Positions 46,101 through 57,498 of a stretch of DNA of 64,000 nucleotides are shown here, in pieces. Position 1 is the stretch's first letter. Each line of letters opens with the position of its first letter. Source of the stretch: Pseudisothecium myosuroides. Its lineage: Eukaryota > Streptophyta > Bryopsida > Hypnales > Lembophyllaceae. The position numbers were made by a program, and so were the translations under genes. The stretch spans positions 32,095,288 to 32,159,287 of the forward strand of contig OX637288.1 in the NCBI GenBank assembly GCA_951799445.1, written 5' to 3'. The notes beneath the pieces were generated by a model, which saw only the letters and a program-made list of their open reading frames with translations, searched no databases and was not told the DNA's origin.

Positions 46101-49100
46101 TAATCATTTAATTTAGGATTGTAATTTTTTGGAGATCGCTATAGAGCTATGAGAAGACCTTTTGGTACAAGAGCCAAGTCTGTTGAGATCAAATTTTCAT
46201 CGCCATGTATCAATTTCAAGTGGTAGTTTATAGACCAGTATATGCAATTGTAGACAACCTCGTTTCCATTCGAAGATCAGTGGCCATAGACATTTAGCCA
46301 AGTCACGCTGACACCACTTACTAATGAGCCCAACCTAGTGTTCAAATAGATGAGGTGCTGTTGGTAACAGAGGGTATAGGAAACAGAATCATGCCCCTCA
46401 CAATTTTAGTACTTTCTATCTCAACTTTTGAACCCTAAACCTAGGGTCCATTCTAACCGTGAATACCGTTGAGAGTGCACATCGTTCAACAGTTCAAAAT
46501 GTTTGACCCTGGATTATTTGGGCCAGGCAGAGGTGGCAGTCAATTGGTGCCCTGCACTTGGAACAGTTCTGTCCAATGAGGAAGTGATTGATGGCCTCAG
46601 CGAGCGTGGGAGTCACCCAGTCATTCGCAAGGTTCGTAACACTTTTGCTTATTCTATAATGGGACTTTCTTTTGTCCAATTTTATTTATGTATTGACCAA
46701 CATGCGTAATTTATTTTCACTAGTATAAAAGTTGGCTTCATTTGAATTATATTTTTCAGTGTAGCTGATTGAATTGGTCGTTTTACAACCATAAACTTTT
46801 GGTCCTTGGTCCTTTAGGGGTTAAGTGACAGAGTCGGCAGAAATATGCATGGGTGGAAGACCATCTTGGCGTCCCCTTGAAGTCAGGGTCATTTTTGTCA
46901 GATATGGTGAACAGAACTTTGTGATTTTTACGTAAGTTAGGAGGTCCATAAACCGCGCAGGTTCTAAAAGCGTCCTCTAACACAGAGGTACATATTGGAG
47001 TTTTGAATGTACCAATGCTAAACTCAAAGCTTTTAGAGCCCTATGCCATTTCACCTTCAAAATTTCATAACTAATTCCACAAAGGTCCAAAAAGTATGAA
47101 ACGACTTGGGTTAGATGCTGGTTCTATATTTCAAGGAAAATTCATAGAAAAATATTTCGACGAGTTTAGCTTCCCAAAAAATGCGATCAGCTGGTAAATG
47201 AACGCTTGATGGACCTCCTACCTTACTGTGTCGATAGAGGAGACTCATGCGGTAGCTTTAGATTCTAATCCCAGTTGATACTAACTTTTGACTATTATTT
47301 GCTCTCAGCCAATGCGACAGTGGATGCTGAGAATCACGCAGTACGCTGACCGTTTAGTGGAAGATCTAGACGACTTGGATTGGCCAGAGAGCATCAAAGA
47401 CATGCAGCGCAACTGGATTGGCCGCTCTGAAGGTGCTGAACTGGGTTTCCCCATCTTGGACCATAGCGGAGCAGTGCGGGATGGCCTCAGCGTGCGAGTT
47501 TACACTACAAGACCTGACACTCTGTGCGGGGCGACGTAAGTGTTAAAATGCCTTGAACTTGATTGCTACAATATCTCCGTGAGCTTGCTACTTTGCAGCA
47601 AGTGGTTTATTAGCAAAGATTGAAATGTTGACATGTTTCAAGATGCTCACTGTGGTATTGTGTGATGGCTTAGGAGGGTTTATGGAATAATGCAATATTG
47701 TTGTGTGACGATTGGAATGATGACGGTCATTTTTGCACAGATATCTTGTTGTGGGGCCTGAGCATCCGCTGCTGGAGCAGCTAACTGCGGAGGATCAAAA
47801 ACATGCTGTAAGTGTGTCTATCGCTTGTCTTTGAATTGATTTGATAGCGTCTTGAAGGTCAGAATTTTCGATGACATTGTGATGTTCGTCTCTGTGAACT
47901 AGACCTTCTTTGACTGGTTACCCCCCCAAAGGATCAAAAGGCCCAAATCGGACTTCAAATTTTCTACCAGTTTTGAGTACATCATGAGGGACCTTGTTGT
48001 GGTCCGATTTTATTTAATTTTTGACCAACGCATGCAAATGTTATTCACTGATTCTGGTGATACGAAATTTGTTCTCATCTGATTTATATTTTCAACAATA
48101 TGATATATAAAAATTGGTAATTTTCAAACCAGGAACCCTTGGTCCTTCAGGGTTTAATTATTTGCGTCCTAGTCTTGAAAGGCATCAGCTCTCTTCTTTC
48201 AATTGCCTGTTGATCAGTCTCTCAAGTATCTTACTGTGGTAGTAGTCTCGTAGTTCCTTTTTCTTCTAACTCTGAGCGTAGGGCCTGAACTATATTCAGA
48301 CAATGAATTATTACTGTCCCTGATGTATATCGTGCAGGTAGCTGAATACGTGGAAGCATCCCTCAGGAAGAGTGACTTGGAGAGAACAGAGCTTCAGAAA
48401 GTTAAGACTGGTGTTTTTACTGGTACTTACGCCAAGAATCCAGCAACGGCAGAAGCCATTCCAATTTGGGTAGCCGACTATGTATTAGGCGGGTGGGTTT
48501 CCTTCGCATTGAGACTGTTTTTCTTCATTAGTATCCAGAATTGAACCTTAAGCTTTAGTCTTCTAGAGTGAACGTCTTTGTAGAAGTTCTTAGGTTTCCT
48601 TTGTAGAATTGACTTCGTAGCCAAGTTGAACTAATTCGATGGCCAAGATATTTTTAGTGAAACAAGTTCTACTGTGGGAACTTATGTATTCTCATCTCGA
48701 AGTCGGCCCCTGAGAATTTGGATCGTGTTGCAGCTATGGCACAGGAGCGATCATGGCCGTGCCTGCTCATGATGCTAGAGATTTTGAGTTTGCCAAAGCT
48801 TTCGATCTTCCAATGCGTCTTGTTGTGTCTCCTAATGATGGCAAGGATTGGGATCAAGAGAAAGCTTATTCTGGAGATGGAACACTTGTTAACTCCTCTT
48901 ATGAAATTGATATCAACGGACTCTCGACAAGCGAAGGAGCAGCGAAAGTAATCCAGTGGCTTGAGCAAAGTGGCTCTGGGACGAAGCAGGTGAGGATTGC
49001 AAGGGCTAGTTTATGTGATTACAGATGGCTACGGTCTTGTTCGTCAATAAACCTCTATATGTCGAAGCTAAAAACAGAATGTCCACTTTGCAAGCTAATA

Positions 49101-52100
49101 GTATGGTGGCTTTCTAGACATTGATTTCAATCGTTTGAAAATGTAGGGTATGATTTCTTCTCTGTATTGGGGCTTTTTGTTACCTTGAAGCTTCCTAAAT
49201 ATTCCATTTCAACTTGTATAGATATTGAAGTGGCCAATTTTGCCGTTCGGCACGTAGCGGATTATTTTGTTTGTGCAATGAAACTCACTATTTGACAAGC
49301 AAACCTCTTGCACTCCACCTTTACAGGTTAACTACAAGCTACGGGATTGGCTATTTGCGAGACAACGATACTGGGGAGAACCCTTCCCATTGCTTTTACT
49401 CGAGAATGGTGAAATTAAGGCAGTGCCAGAGAGCGACTTGCCAGTAGCCTTGCCAGAGATCGACGAATTTACACCAACTGGAACCGGCGAACCACCTCTT
49501 GCTAAGGCCACGTCCTGGGTAATTCCCTGGTTTGGATTTTTCGTTATCGTGGTTTGTGTAACTTTTTGTCTCTTAGAAAGTTTCTGTAAGGAAAAGCTAT
49601 TGGCAGAAAGCTAAATTTTATTTTGGTTTTGGCCCTTGAGCGGTTTTCCTCAGTATTGGCGATGGTTTCTTTGATTCGTTGGTTTCTGTATGGAGCTGAA
49701 GCTCAACATTGTGGCGATGGTTGACAGGTGAACACCGTCGATCCGGAGTCAGGAAAACCAGCTCTTCGTGAAACAAACACTATGCCGCAGTGGGCTGGCT
49801 CTTGCTGGTAATCTTTGTTCTTCTGGGCTTTCTATGCGTTGCTACTAGATGCACCATAGGTACACAAAAACAGAAATTTTCTTTTCTTAGACCCTGCCCG
49901 CACCAACCAAGTAGCGCCAATTAGCTAACAGGAATTAGTTACCAAATTCTCACACTACCGAAGTTGTGTCAGTTAGCACGTTAGAGTCGACCCCTGCTAA
50001 CTAACTTGCATTGAATTTACATTCGTTTTTACTAGTTAATTCAAACTCCTCGATTTTGGACAAGTAAGCTAACTGTGCCTATACCATTGGTTTGAAGTTA
50101 TAATTCTGCTTGCACCAAGTAGCAACAGTGAGCTAACTTCTAAGCTAACTCGCCATTAGTTACCTTGCAAGTGCGGCCCACAATAGGTTAGTTAACTTCC
50201 AACTTGCTAATGGACCTTAGTACCCCCAGTTCGCTAATGGGCGCTAGTTGGCTGGTGCGGACAGGGCCATATGTTACTGTTTTCACGCAATTTAATGTGA
50301 GCTTCCTCTTATGAGCAGGTACTATTTGAGATTCATGGATCCCAGAAACGCCAACGCACTGGTTGATCCAGAGAAGGAGAGGTACGATTCTCATCCTTTG
50401 GGATATAGTGACTAATACGGAGCTGTCGCATAGTTGAACTTCTTGTGGACAATAATCTTCTCTCAGGCTTCCTTGTCCTTGAACTGTTTCTAACTATTTG
50501 AACCACCATTTCATTTCAGATATTGGGGCCCAGTAGACCTATATGTAGGAGGCGCTGAACACTCAGTTCTGCATCTACTTTATGCACGATTTTGGCACAA
50601 GGTTCTTTATGATATCGGTGCGGTATCTACTAAAGAGCCGTTTCAGTGTCTGGTGAATCAGGGCATGATTCTTGGCGAGGTATCTGCAATACTTTGTTTT
50701 CACATCCATCATGTTGCATCTATCATTGGTTTCAGGACTGCTAGAGTCAAGCAATTAGTGCTCTGATACAGATGCCTCCTTCATTACTGCGAAATACCTT
50801 TGAAGTATTGTTTGATTCGCACAAGCAAACGGGGATTTAAACTCAGACTTACTGATCATGACGCACCATATTTGTGGCAGGTGGAATACACAGTGTTTAA
50901 GGACACAAGAGATGGAAGTTATGTCTCTGCTGATGCGGTGGACGGAAGTGATTATTACAAGGATGAGAGGATACCAGAAAATCTTGTAAGTGAATCCCTC
51001 TTTTCGTTTTTCCGTCCGGAATACAGATTAGTTAGAATGTCAATCTTTCAATCTCCACATTGCTGCCGAGTAGGGCGAGCTAGTGAGCTCTTGCTGTTAC
51101 TGACCTTCCAGTTTAGCTTGCCTCCTTAGTTCTGCACGTAGTGTGCAGTGAACTCTTCACTCAGTTCCTTTGGCTATACCCTGTCGGGTGTGACTTAGTT
51201 TTTAGTGTTCTGTTAAATCTTAGAACTCTTAGCTTTTGCTTGTCCTCGGGAACCTAATCATGAAGGAACCTGAGATTTTTATGCAGAGAATCATGAGCCT
51301 TTCTAATTTATATATTTCATATGGCAATTAAACTAGGTTGTGAAGAAAGGAGAGTCTTACGTGCTCAAGGATGATTCAAATATACGGGTGAGCTCAAGGG
51401 CTCACAAAATGAGTAAGAGTCGTGGGAATGTTGTCAATCCTGACGACATTGTAACAGAGTATGGCGCTGATTCACTGCGACTCTATGAGATGTTCATGGG
51501 TCCGTTGAGGTATTTCTTACAGCCCTCTGAAAATGAATTTTATGATTAGCTTTCAATCTAGTGCACTGTTGCCTCTCAGAATATGCGATTGTTAGGAAGG
51601 TTGCGCTCTTTTCAATTAAGTGCAGCTCGTCCAAATTTCATGTCCATTTTCACCCAGTCTCTTCCATTTATAATGTCCAAATACAATTTACTCTAAAGAT
51701 TGATGGTTTAACTTTTATCCATACACAATCACATTAACCGGGTATGAAAAATCTAACCACCATCTCCCTTGTATGTTTTGCAAGGCTAAACTATGTTAGA
51801 ACTGAGTCTGCCTTCAGACCCACCTTAATTTCATCTTGTCCTTTACCTCGTTCACCAGAGATGTAAAAATATGGAGCACAAATGGCGTAGAAGGAGTGCA
51901 TAGGTTTCTTGGACGCTCGTGGAGGCTTGTGGTTGGCTTGCCTCTCGCTGGTGGAACTTACCCAGAAGGCAGTGTTGCAACTGATGGTGACCCTACTAGA
52001 GAGCAGCTTCGGACTCTTCACCAGTGTATCAATAAGGTCAGATTTCGTAGCCCTGTTGTTATTTTGCAAAATTGCTCACGAGAAGTTTTCACACGTTACG

Positions 52101-53276
52101 TGTCTGACTTCTTTGAACTATGAATGAATCTCATAGGTGACGGACGAGATTGACAACATGCGATTCAACACTGCAATATCCGCAATGATGGAGTTCATCA
52201 ATGCTGCTAACAAGGTACGAGAAGCTTAGTATTTAGAGATATTTGAGATGTTTCAAAAGGGTTGAATTCCGTGAAAAGTAGACCAACACTTCTCCACTAT
52301 TGGTATGGTAATGTAGGTTTATAAGGATACTAATTGAAAGTCTGCATCTGGTTGCGCTGGCAGTGGAGTGACCGACCGAAGAAAGTCTTGGAGCCCTTTG
52401 TGCTTTTGCTCTCACCGCTGGCCCCACACATTGCTGAAGATTTATGGTGCAGATTGGGTCACTCTGAAAGTCTTGCATACGAAGCCTGGCCTGAGGTAAA
52501 TATCATGCCGCTTGGCTCCAAACTCTTGAATATGCTGGAACCTTCTTGGGGCAGCTTTTTCTCAATCACTTTTGCAATTATAATGTTCCTAGTTACTATA
52601 TATAATGTTCATTAGCTAAAGCCTGTCAAACTTTGAATGGAAGCCAGTTTAGATTCTCGGGAGTGATATGGATGTAATAAGGAGGTATTGGAGAGAAGTA
52701 GAATCCTGGACCAACTTTCAGAGGTGACTTTCTGATGGAATGCTATAGAATTTTATGAGAATGACAATTAGTACCTGTGTAGTTGAATGATCGTATCCTT
52801 AGGAAACCTTGGTTATGTCATCTACCTATAAAACTTCGAGCCCCTCATAGCTCTTGCGTATGGTATCCAATTAACGCATTCTTTGGTGCATTAGAATCCT
52901 CCTGTATTTGCTAACAAATACATATGTGACCTGTCTGATAACGATAACTATGCTCAATTGCTTAAAGAGTTGCGTTTCGATGTGACTACCTTGCAATCAC
53001 ACCAAGCTGGTATTACTGAGACGAAATAATCAGCTTGACACTTGATTTTTACTATTGCAGGCAAACCCCGAGTACTTGAAGGAGGATAGCATCACCCTTC
53101 CCGTACAATTCAACGGCAAGACGAGGGGTACGATTCAGGTCGCAGTTGGAACTGACCAAGCGGCGGCCTTTGCAGCTGTGACTGAGGATGCGAACTTCGC
53201 GAAGTTCCTGCAAGGGAAAGACATCAAGAAAACCATCTACGTCCCTGGTAGGATACTGAATCTGATAGTAAAATGA
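43187..53276 (+). CDS. EMB2369: Leucyl-tRNA synthetase, organellar (bacterial type), 1,002 residues, 21 exons
   Basis: Exons: 43187-43279, 43383-43616, 44449-44621, 44988-45132, 45722-45778, 45891-46010, 46527-46631, 47309-47535, 47741-47807, 48338-48492, 48734-48989, 49327-49518, 49728-49807, 50319-50381, 50520-50679, 50881-50985, 51337-51509, 51859-52036, 52137-52214, 52364-52495, 53061-53276. All phases join and the total is 3,009 bases. It charges tRNA-Leu with leucine. Residues 1 to ~100 are Ser/Arg/Ala-rich, a likely chloroplast and/or mitochondrial transit peptide. The HIGH-type motif is HVGH at 172-175. The editing domain has TTRPD at 375-379 and AHDARD at 470-475. [28 protein letters not shown] and KMSKS (768-772) follow, then the anticodon-binding domain ([12 protein letters not shown]) and the C-terminal GKTRG domain. 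The size fits plant organellar enzymes. An in-frame ATG at 43118 could add 23 residues, but a start at 43187 gives a better transit peptide. The symbol is by analogy with Arabidopsis. Confidence 0.95.
46670..46824. mobile_element. Right-end fragment of a TTAA-type element in a synthetase intron
   Basis: It ends GGTCCTTGGTCCTTTAGGGG then TTAA (46821-46824). The preceding 150 bases (GACCAACATGCG, TTTATATTTTCA-like, TTTTACAACC) match the right part of the element at 47928-48157, another intron of the same gene. A matching left end was not found. Confidence 0.55.
47928..48157. mobile_element. TTAA-type MITE (230 bp) in a synthetase intron
   Basis: The left end is TTA then CCCCCCCAAAGGATC and the right end, reversed, is TTAA then ACCCTGAAGGACCAAGG. 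The ends resemble the CCCCTAAAGGACC repeats at 6662-7604. It lies wholly between exons 47741-47807 and 48338-48492, so splicing should be unaffected. Confidence 0.55.
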
Positions 53277-53700
53277 GATTGCAGTTTCGAAGCACCAATT
53301 TAGAAAATAGACTTGGCTGGTTTGTAGGTTAGTTGCAGATTGCTGCAGAGATTCTTTTCGGTGTCTTGTGGTAAGGCATCTACGGTGTTGATGAATGTTT
53401 GATTTACAACACCCTCAATACAAATTGTTTGAGGTGACACAGGGAGACCTCCATAACATTCAGTAGCAGTCACTGCCTCTGCCCTCCCCCGAACGAAATG
53501 GTGTGGAATATACCACACCATTTCATCCGAGGGATGAAATGGTGCGGTATATTCTGCACCATATCAGTAACCAGTGATTTCATGCGGACAGTTGTCAATA
53601 TTTGTCAGAACTGAACTTCGAGCCCGTGCCGCGACTGTACACTAAAGTAGTGGAAAATTAAAAATTTCCAAGTAAAACTGAATACAAAACAATAAGAACT

Positions 53701-54275
53701 TTAACCCTGGAGCGTCTGGATTCATCTCCAAAATTGATGATTTGAGAAAAAACATTATAAACTACAATTTGGAAGAATATTTTGGAATTGGTATACAAAC
53801 GAAAGCTGTAGATTTTCATTTTTAAATTCTATCCGTACGGTTAGATCTACTAATGCTATTACCAATCTTTTTCTATAAATTTTGAAAAGAAAATTTCAGA
53901 ATTCCTTCTAAATTCAATTACAAGTAAAATATTATCATTTTTTGAGTATAACTTGTTGGAATGGATTTGAAATAAGGTTCTCTTCATATGGTGATTTTTT
54001 GAAATTTTTGTGACCTTTACATCTTTGACCTCATTTTTGCACATCTAGTTTTGAACTGAAGTCAATGCAAAATTGACCACTTGACATACTTCCACATTTG
54101 TAATTTTAGAAATGTATATGTTCTAGTAACACCCAATCCAACCGATGGATAGAACAACTTGATAAAGTATCACCAAAAATTAGGATGACTTTCATCCTAG
54201 CAGGAATGAGACAGAAACAAGGATCTGAATCTGTTCATCGTCCAGAAAATGGACGTCGGCGTGCTCCAGGGTTAA
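53701..54275. mobile_element. TTAA-flanked element (575 bp) with CCCTGGAGC inverted ends
   Basis: The left end is TTAA-CCCTGGAGCGTC and the right end, reversed, is TTAA-CCCTGGAGCACGCC: a perfect 9-base terminal repeat next to TTAA on both sides. No transposase frame is present. It lies 425 bp after the synthetase stop codon. Confidence 0.65.
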
Positions 54276-54369
54276 ACAAAATGCTAATGGATTCATTGAG
54301 AGTATTGATTTCTATGTTATTGTAGAATTACCTCACTTTGAATTGGAACCCATTTATGCAGTGTGCTTT

Positions 54370-54990
54370 TGAAGTGAGAAGACAACTCTTTATATGCACA
54401 TGGAGTGGTAGGAGGTAAAACAATCCATATGGGATAAATAAATTAGAATTTGTAGGTTCTCATGCACTCATAGTTAAGTCAAAAACAAAGAATTGTGTTA
54501 AAAGTAGAATTTCAGACCTCGTTTAGGCATAGTAAAATAATTTTTTTTCAAAAAACTTTGAACTAAAAAAAGTTGTTAAATGAAGATAAGTTTCACCTCC
54601 AAAAATCCGTTTGGGATTTTGAATCTCCAATAAAAAGTTATGAATAAATTTCGGAGAGGGGTTGGAATGGATTTTTAAATGACTTTGTAGAAAATGTCCA
54701 TTAAAAATCCTCTCCAAAATTTATTCATAACTTTTGATTGGAGATTCAAAATCCCAAACGGATTTTTGGAGGTGAAACTTATCTTCATTTAACAAATTTT
54801 TTTAGTTCAAAGTTTTTTGAAAAAAGTTATTTTACTATGCCTAAACGAGGTCTAAAATTCTACTTTTAACACAATTCTTTGTTTTTAACTTAACTATGAG
54901 TGCATGAGAACTTACAAATTCTAATTTGTTTATCCCACATGGATTGCTCTACCTCCTACCACCCCATCTGTATATATAGAGTTATCTTTC
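54370..54990. mobile_element. Foldback element family F, copy 2 (about 620 bp, near-perfect palindrome)
   Basis: The arms run from about 54370 to 54675 and 54690 to 54990. Shared parts include AATTCTAATTT / AAATTAGAATT, CTCATAGTTAAGT, CAGACCTCGTTTAGGCATAGT and AAATCCGTTTGGGATTTTGA. Copy 1 is at 28365-28930. Copy 2's arms match each other better, so this insertion looks younger. Confidence 0.9.
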
Positions 54991-55587
54991 ACCTAGAAAC
55001 CCAGAATAAGGTATTGATTGCAAAAATTAACAAGGCATTAGTGTATTATTCAATGGATTCTTTGCCAACATCTTTCACTACAATATTTGATGATTTGTAT
55101 GTCTAGTACTAAAATTAAGTAAAGAAAATGGAACATACCATAATGTACTATCACTATCCCGGTACCGAAGCTTACATAAATTAACTGGGGATGAAAGTCA
55201 TGGATGACGACTTCGGAGTGGAAAAAGCAGCCTTTCTGAAGGCTACTGAATGTTATGTCTTTAATTTGATCTTCTCTGAAATGATATCATTTTGGAATAT
55301 GATCTGCACACTTGTCACACTATCATTGACTGTCACACATTCACCGACTTTCCCCGACCTTGCTGACTTGTAACGACTTCGTGGCCCAAAATTGTCCGAT
55401 GGATGACACAAAATCCTTCTATATAAGACAGAAATGCAGATTTTCATCTTTAGAATTTTTTGTGAAAAGGGAAAGTCTTGCTTATTTGTTTGACCTCCAA
55501 TGAGTGCTCTTGGGTATTTTTAAGCAGATGATTCACACGGTATCAAAAAGGATTTTCATGGTGGTTAGTTAGCGTTAACTTTGAAGG

Positions 55588-55735
55588 TTAACCCTTTAAA
55601 GACATTGCAAATCTAAAAGGTCCAATGCATGACTTCATTGTTAATTGTAGAAACAAAGAATGTATGTATTGGTCCAATAATTAGAGTATTGGGGTGAATA
55701 CCTTGGTCATGGGGGTCACATCTTTCTAGGGTTAA
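55588..55735. mobile_element. Small TTAA-flanked MITE (148 bp)
   Basis: The ends are TTAA-CCCTTTAAAGA and, reversed, TTAA-CCCTAGAAAGA (9 of 11 bases alike). The interior has no coding potential. Confidence 0.5.
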
Positions 55736-56367
55736 ACACTTCCCTTCAAAGCCCATTTATCCCCAAAAGGAGTGCAAATAGAGAAGGTTGAATGTTCCAT
55801 ATTCTCAAATATAGGATGGACCTCTTTGAGTACCATTGCTACGGTGAAAACACCTAAAACTGTCAAATAGGGAATTCACCATAGTTACAAGTTGTCATTA
55901 GTGGGGGGTGAGGGGGGGATATCATTCTCCTATTAGCAAATAGAAATTATAAATTTACCCCCCAAAAGTATATTTGGACCATCCATGTGAATTTCATAAT
56001 TCTTCAAAGTAAAAAAAGTGTAGACCACTAAAACCTTCTCCAGACTTGTCTATTGTTGACCTTGTTCACCACTACTCATTATCCATAAAAAGTCAAAAAG
56101 AGTCATATTAGAGCCCTTAAACCATACTAAAATTGATTACGAAGTAATTGGAGGCAATTACCGATGACAATCCACGTTGGCAAACTATACAAACTTAGTT
56201 ACCTTAATGACATGGTAGCAACCACTTAATTGTTCCTATGTGATCTTATCCATGAGCAAACTTGCTCAATAATCGCTCTAACTTGTTATTATAGTGCCCA
56301 TACATGGTCTCAAATACCCACTCATTATACTTCAAGCATCAAATGACAATTTGAGTGACAATTATAC

Positions 56368-57113
56368 TTAACCCTGTAACGCCGCCACAGCCATTTCATG
56401 GCTTTTGGATGACCATGCCTTCACTTGTAGAGAGACTGGAAGCAGTTTTTCATCCATGTTTTTCTTGCTGACCTTTCATGGTGGGTTATGAAGGGTATCC
56501 AATTGAATTTGTAGTCTTGCTAATGTTTGTCTTCATAGAATTGAGAAGTTAGTAAAAAAAACGGATCACAAAATTATGCTATTTTAGTGTATTTTGAGAA
56601 GTTGTTGCTCCTTGCTCTAAATCTGAAATTTCTCCACAAAAATGATATTGTTTGAGTTTGAGCCCAACTAACAAAATGAAGGTCATGTACTCTAGTTTCT
56701 ACTCCAATTTGAATTTTGAAAAAGTTCCCAATATTGAAGATTTTATTACAATTTGAACTTTGGATGTATTTTCAATGTCCTATTATTTTCTAATTATAGA
56801 ATGACACGGAAATTGAGTTTACACCATGATGTTTGTCACCATAATATACATACATGGTGAAAATTTCCAATTTTTTGACATAATTTTCTATTTGATATGA
56901 TTTTTCTTCACTTTTTCTTCAAAAATTCTCAAAAAAATCAATTTTTCACAAAAAAATCTAAAAAATTAATGAAGTGAAGAAGACATGTAATTCCATCCCT
57001 GAAAAATAAATATAAAATTTTTCATTCATATCTAGTTGCAAAATGGAAGCAAACTGATTGATGGACAAGGAGGCTTGAAATCAGTGGTCATGGGTCCGTC
57101 CTTTTAGGGTTAA
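56368..57113. mobile_element. Possible TTAA-flanked element (746 bp), weak ends
   Basis: The left end is TTAA-CCCTGTAACGCC and the right end, reversed, is TTAA-CCCTAAAAGGACGGAC. Only the CCCT starts match clearly, but the TTAA context and the GGTCCGTCCTTTTAGGG right end fit the local family. The interior is AT-rich without genes. Confidence 0.35.
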
Positions 57114-57252
57114 AGTGCTTTTAATGAGTGTGCCCAAGTGTTTAGGTATTTTCACCTTAAATCACATAGAGATAATAAGAGATAATTTTGCAAACATGAC
57201 AATTAAGTGCAGTCACCTTATTTGTACCTTTCGTGCCCACTGCATTCAGTAC

Positions 57253-57378
57253 AGGGTACCAGGGTACCAGGGTACCAGTCTACCAATACTCGTATGGTCT
57301 ACCGCTCTCTGAATACGAATTGGGTTGACACCCTGATCTTACATACTGATACCCTGAACCTCCGTCCCGATACCCTGA
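57253..57378. promoter_or_regulatory. Cluster of GTACCCTG / CAGGGTAC motifs upstream of the RNase H gene
   Basis: CAGGGTACC occurs three times in a row with 9-base spacing (57253-57278). Downstream, GACACCCTGA, GATACCCTGA and GATACCCTGA occur in the opposite sense before 57378. The cluster lies 120-250 bases upstream of the start codon, so promoter or 5' UTR use is possible. It could equally be a minisatellite. Confidence 0.35.
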
Positions 57379-57498
57379 TGAGCCTCCCAACTCCGTCGTC
57401 CTCTTCTTCCTCTTGCCCAAGCTCAAGGCTTCAAAGCACCAAGGATCACCACATCGCTACCCCTTGCATCCACATTTCTACTCACCATTTTCTCAGCA

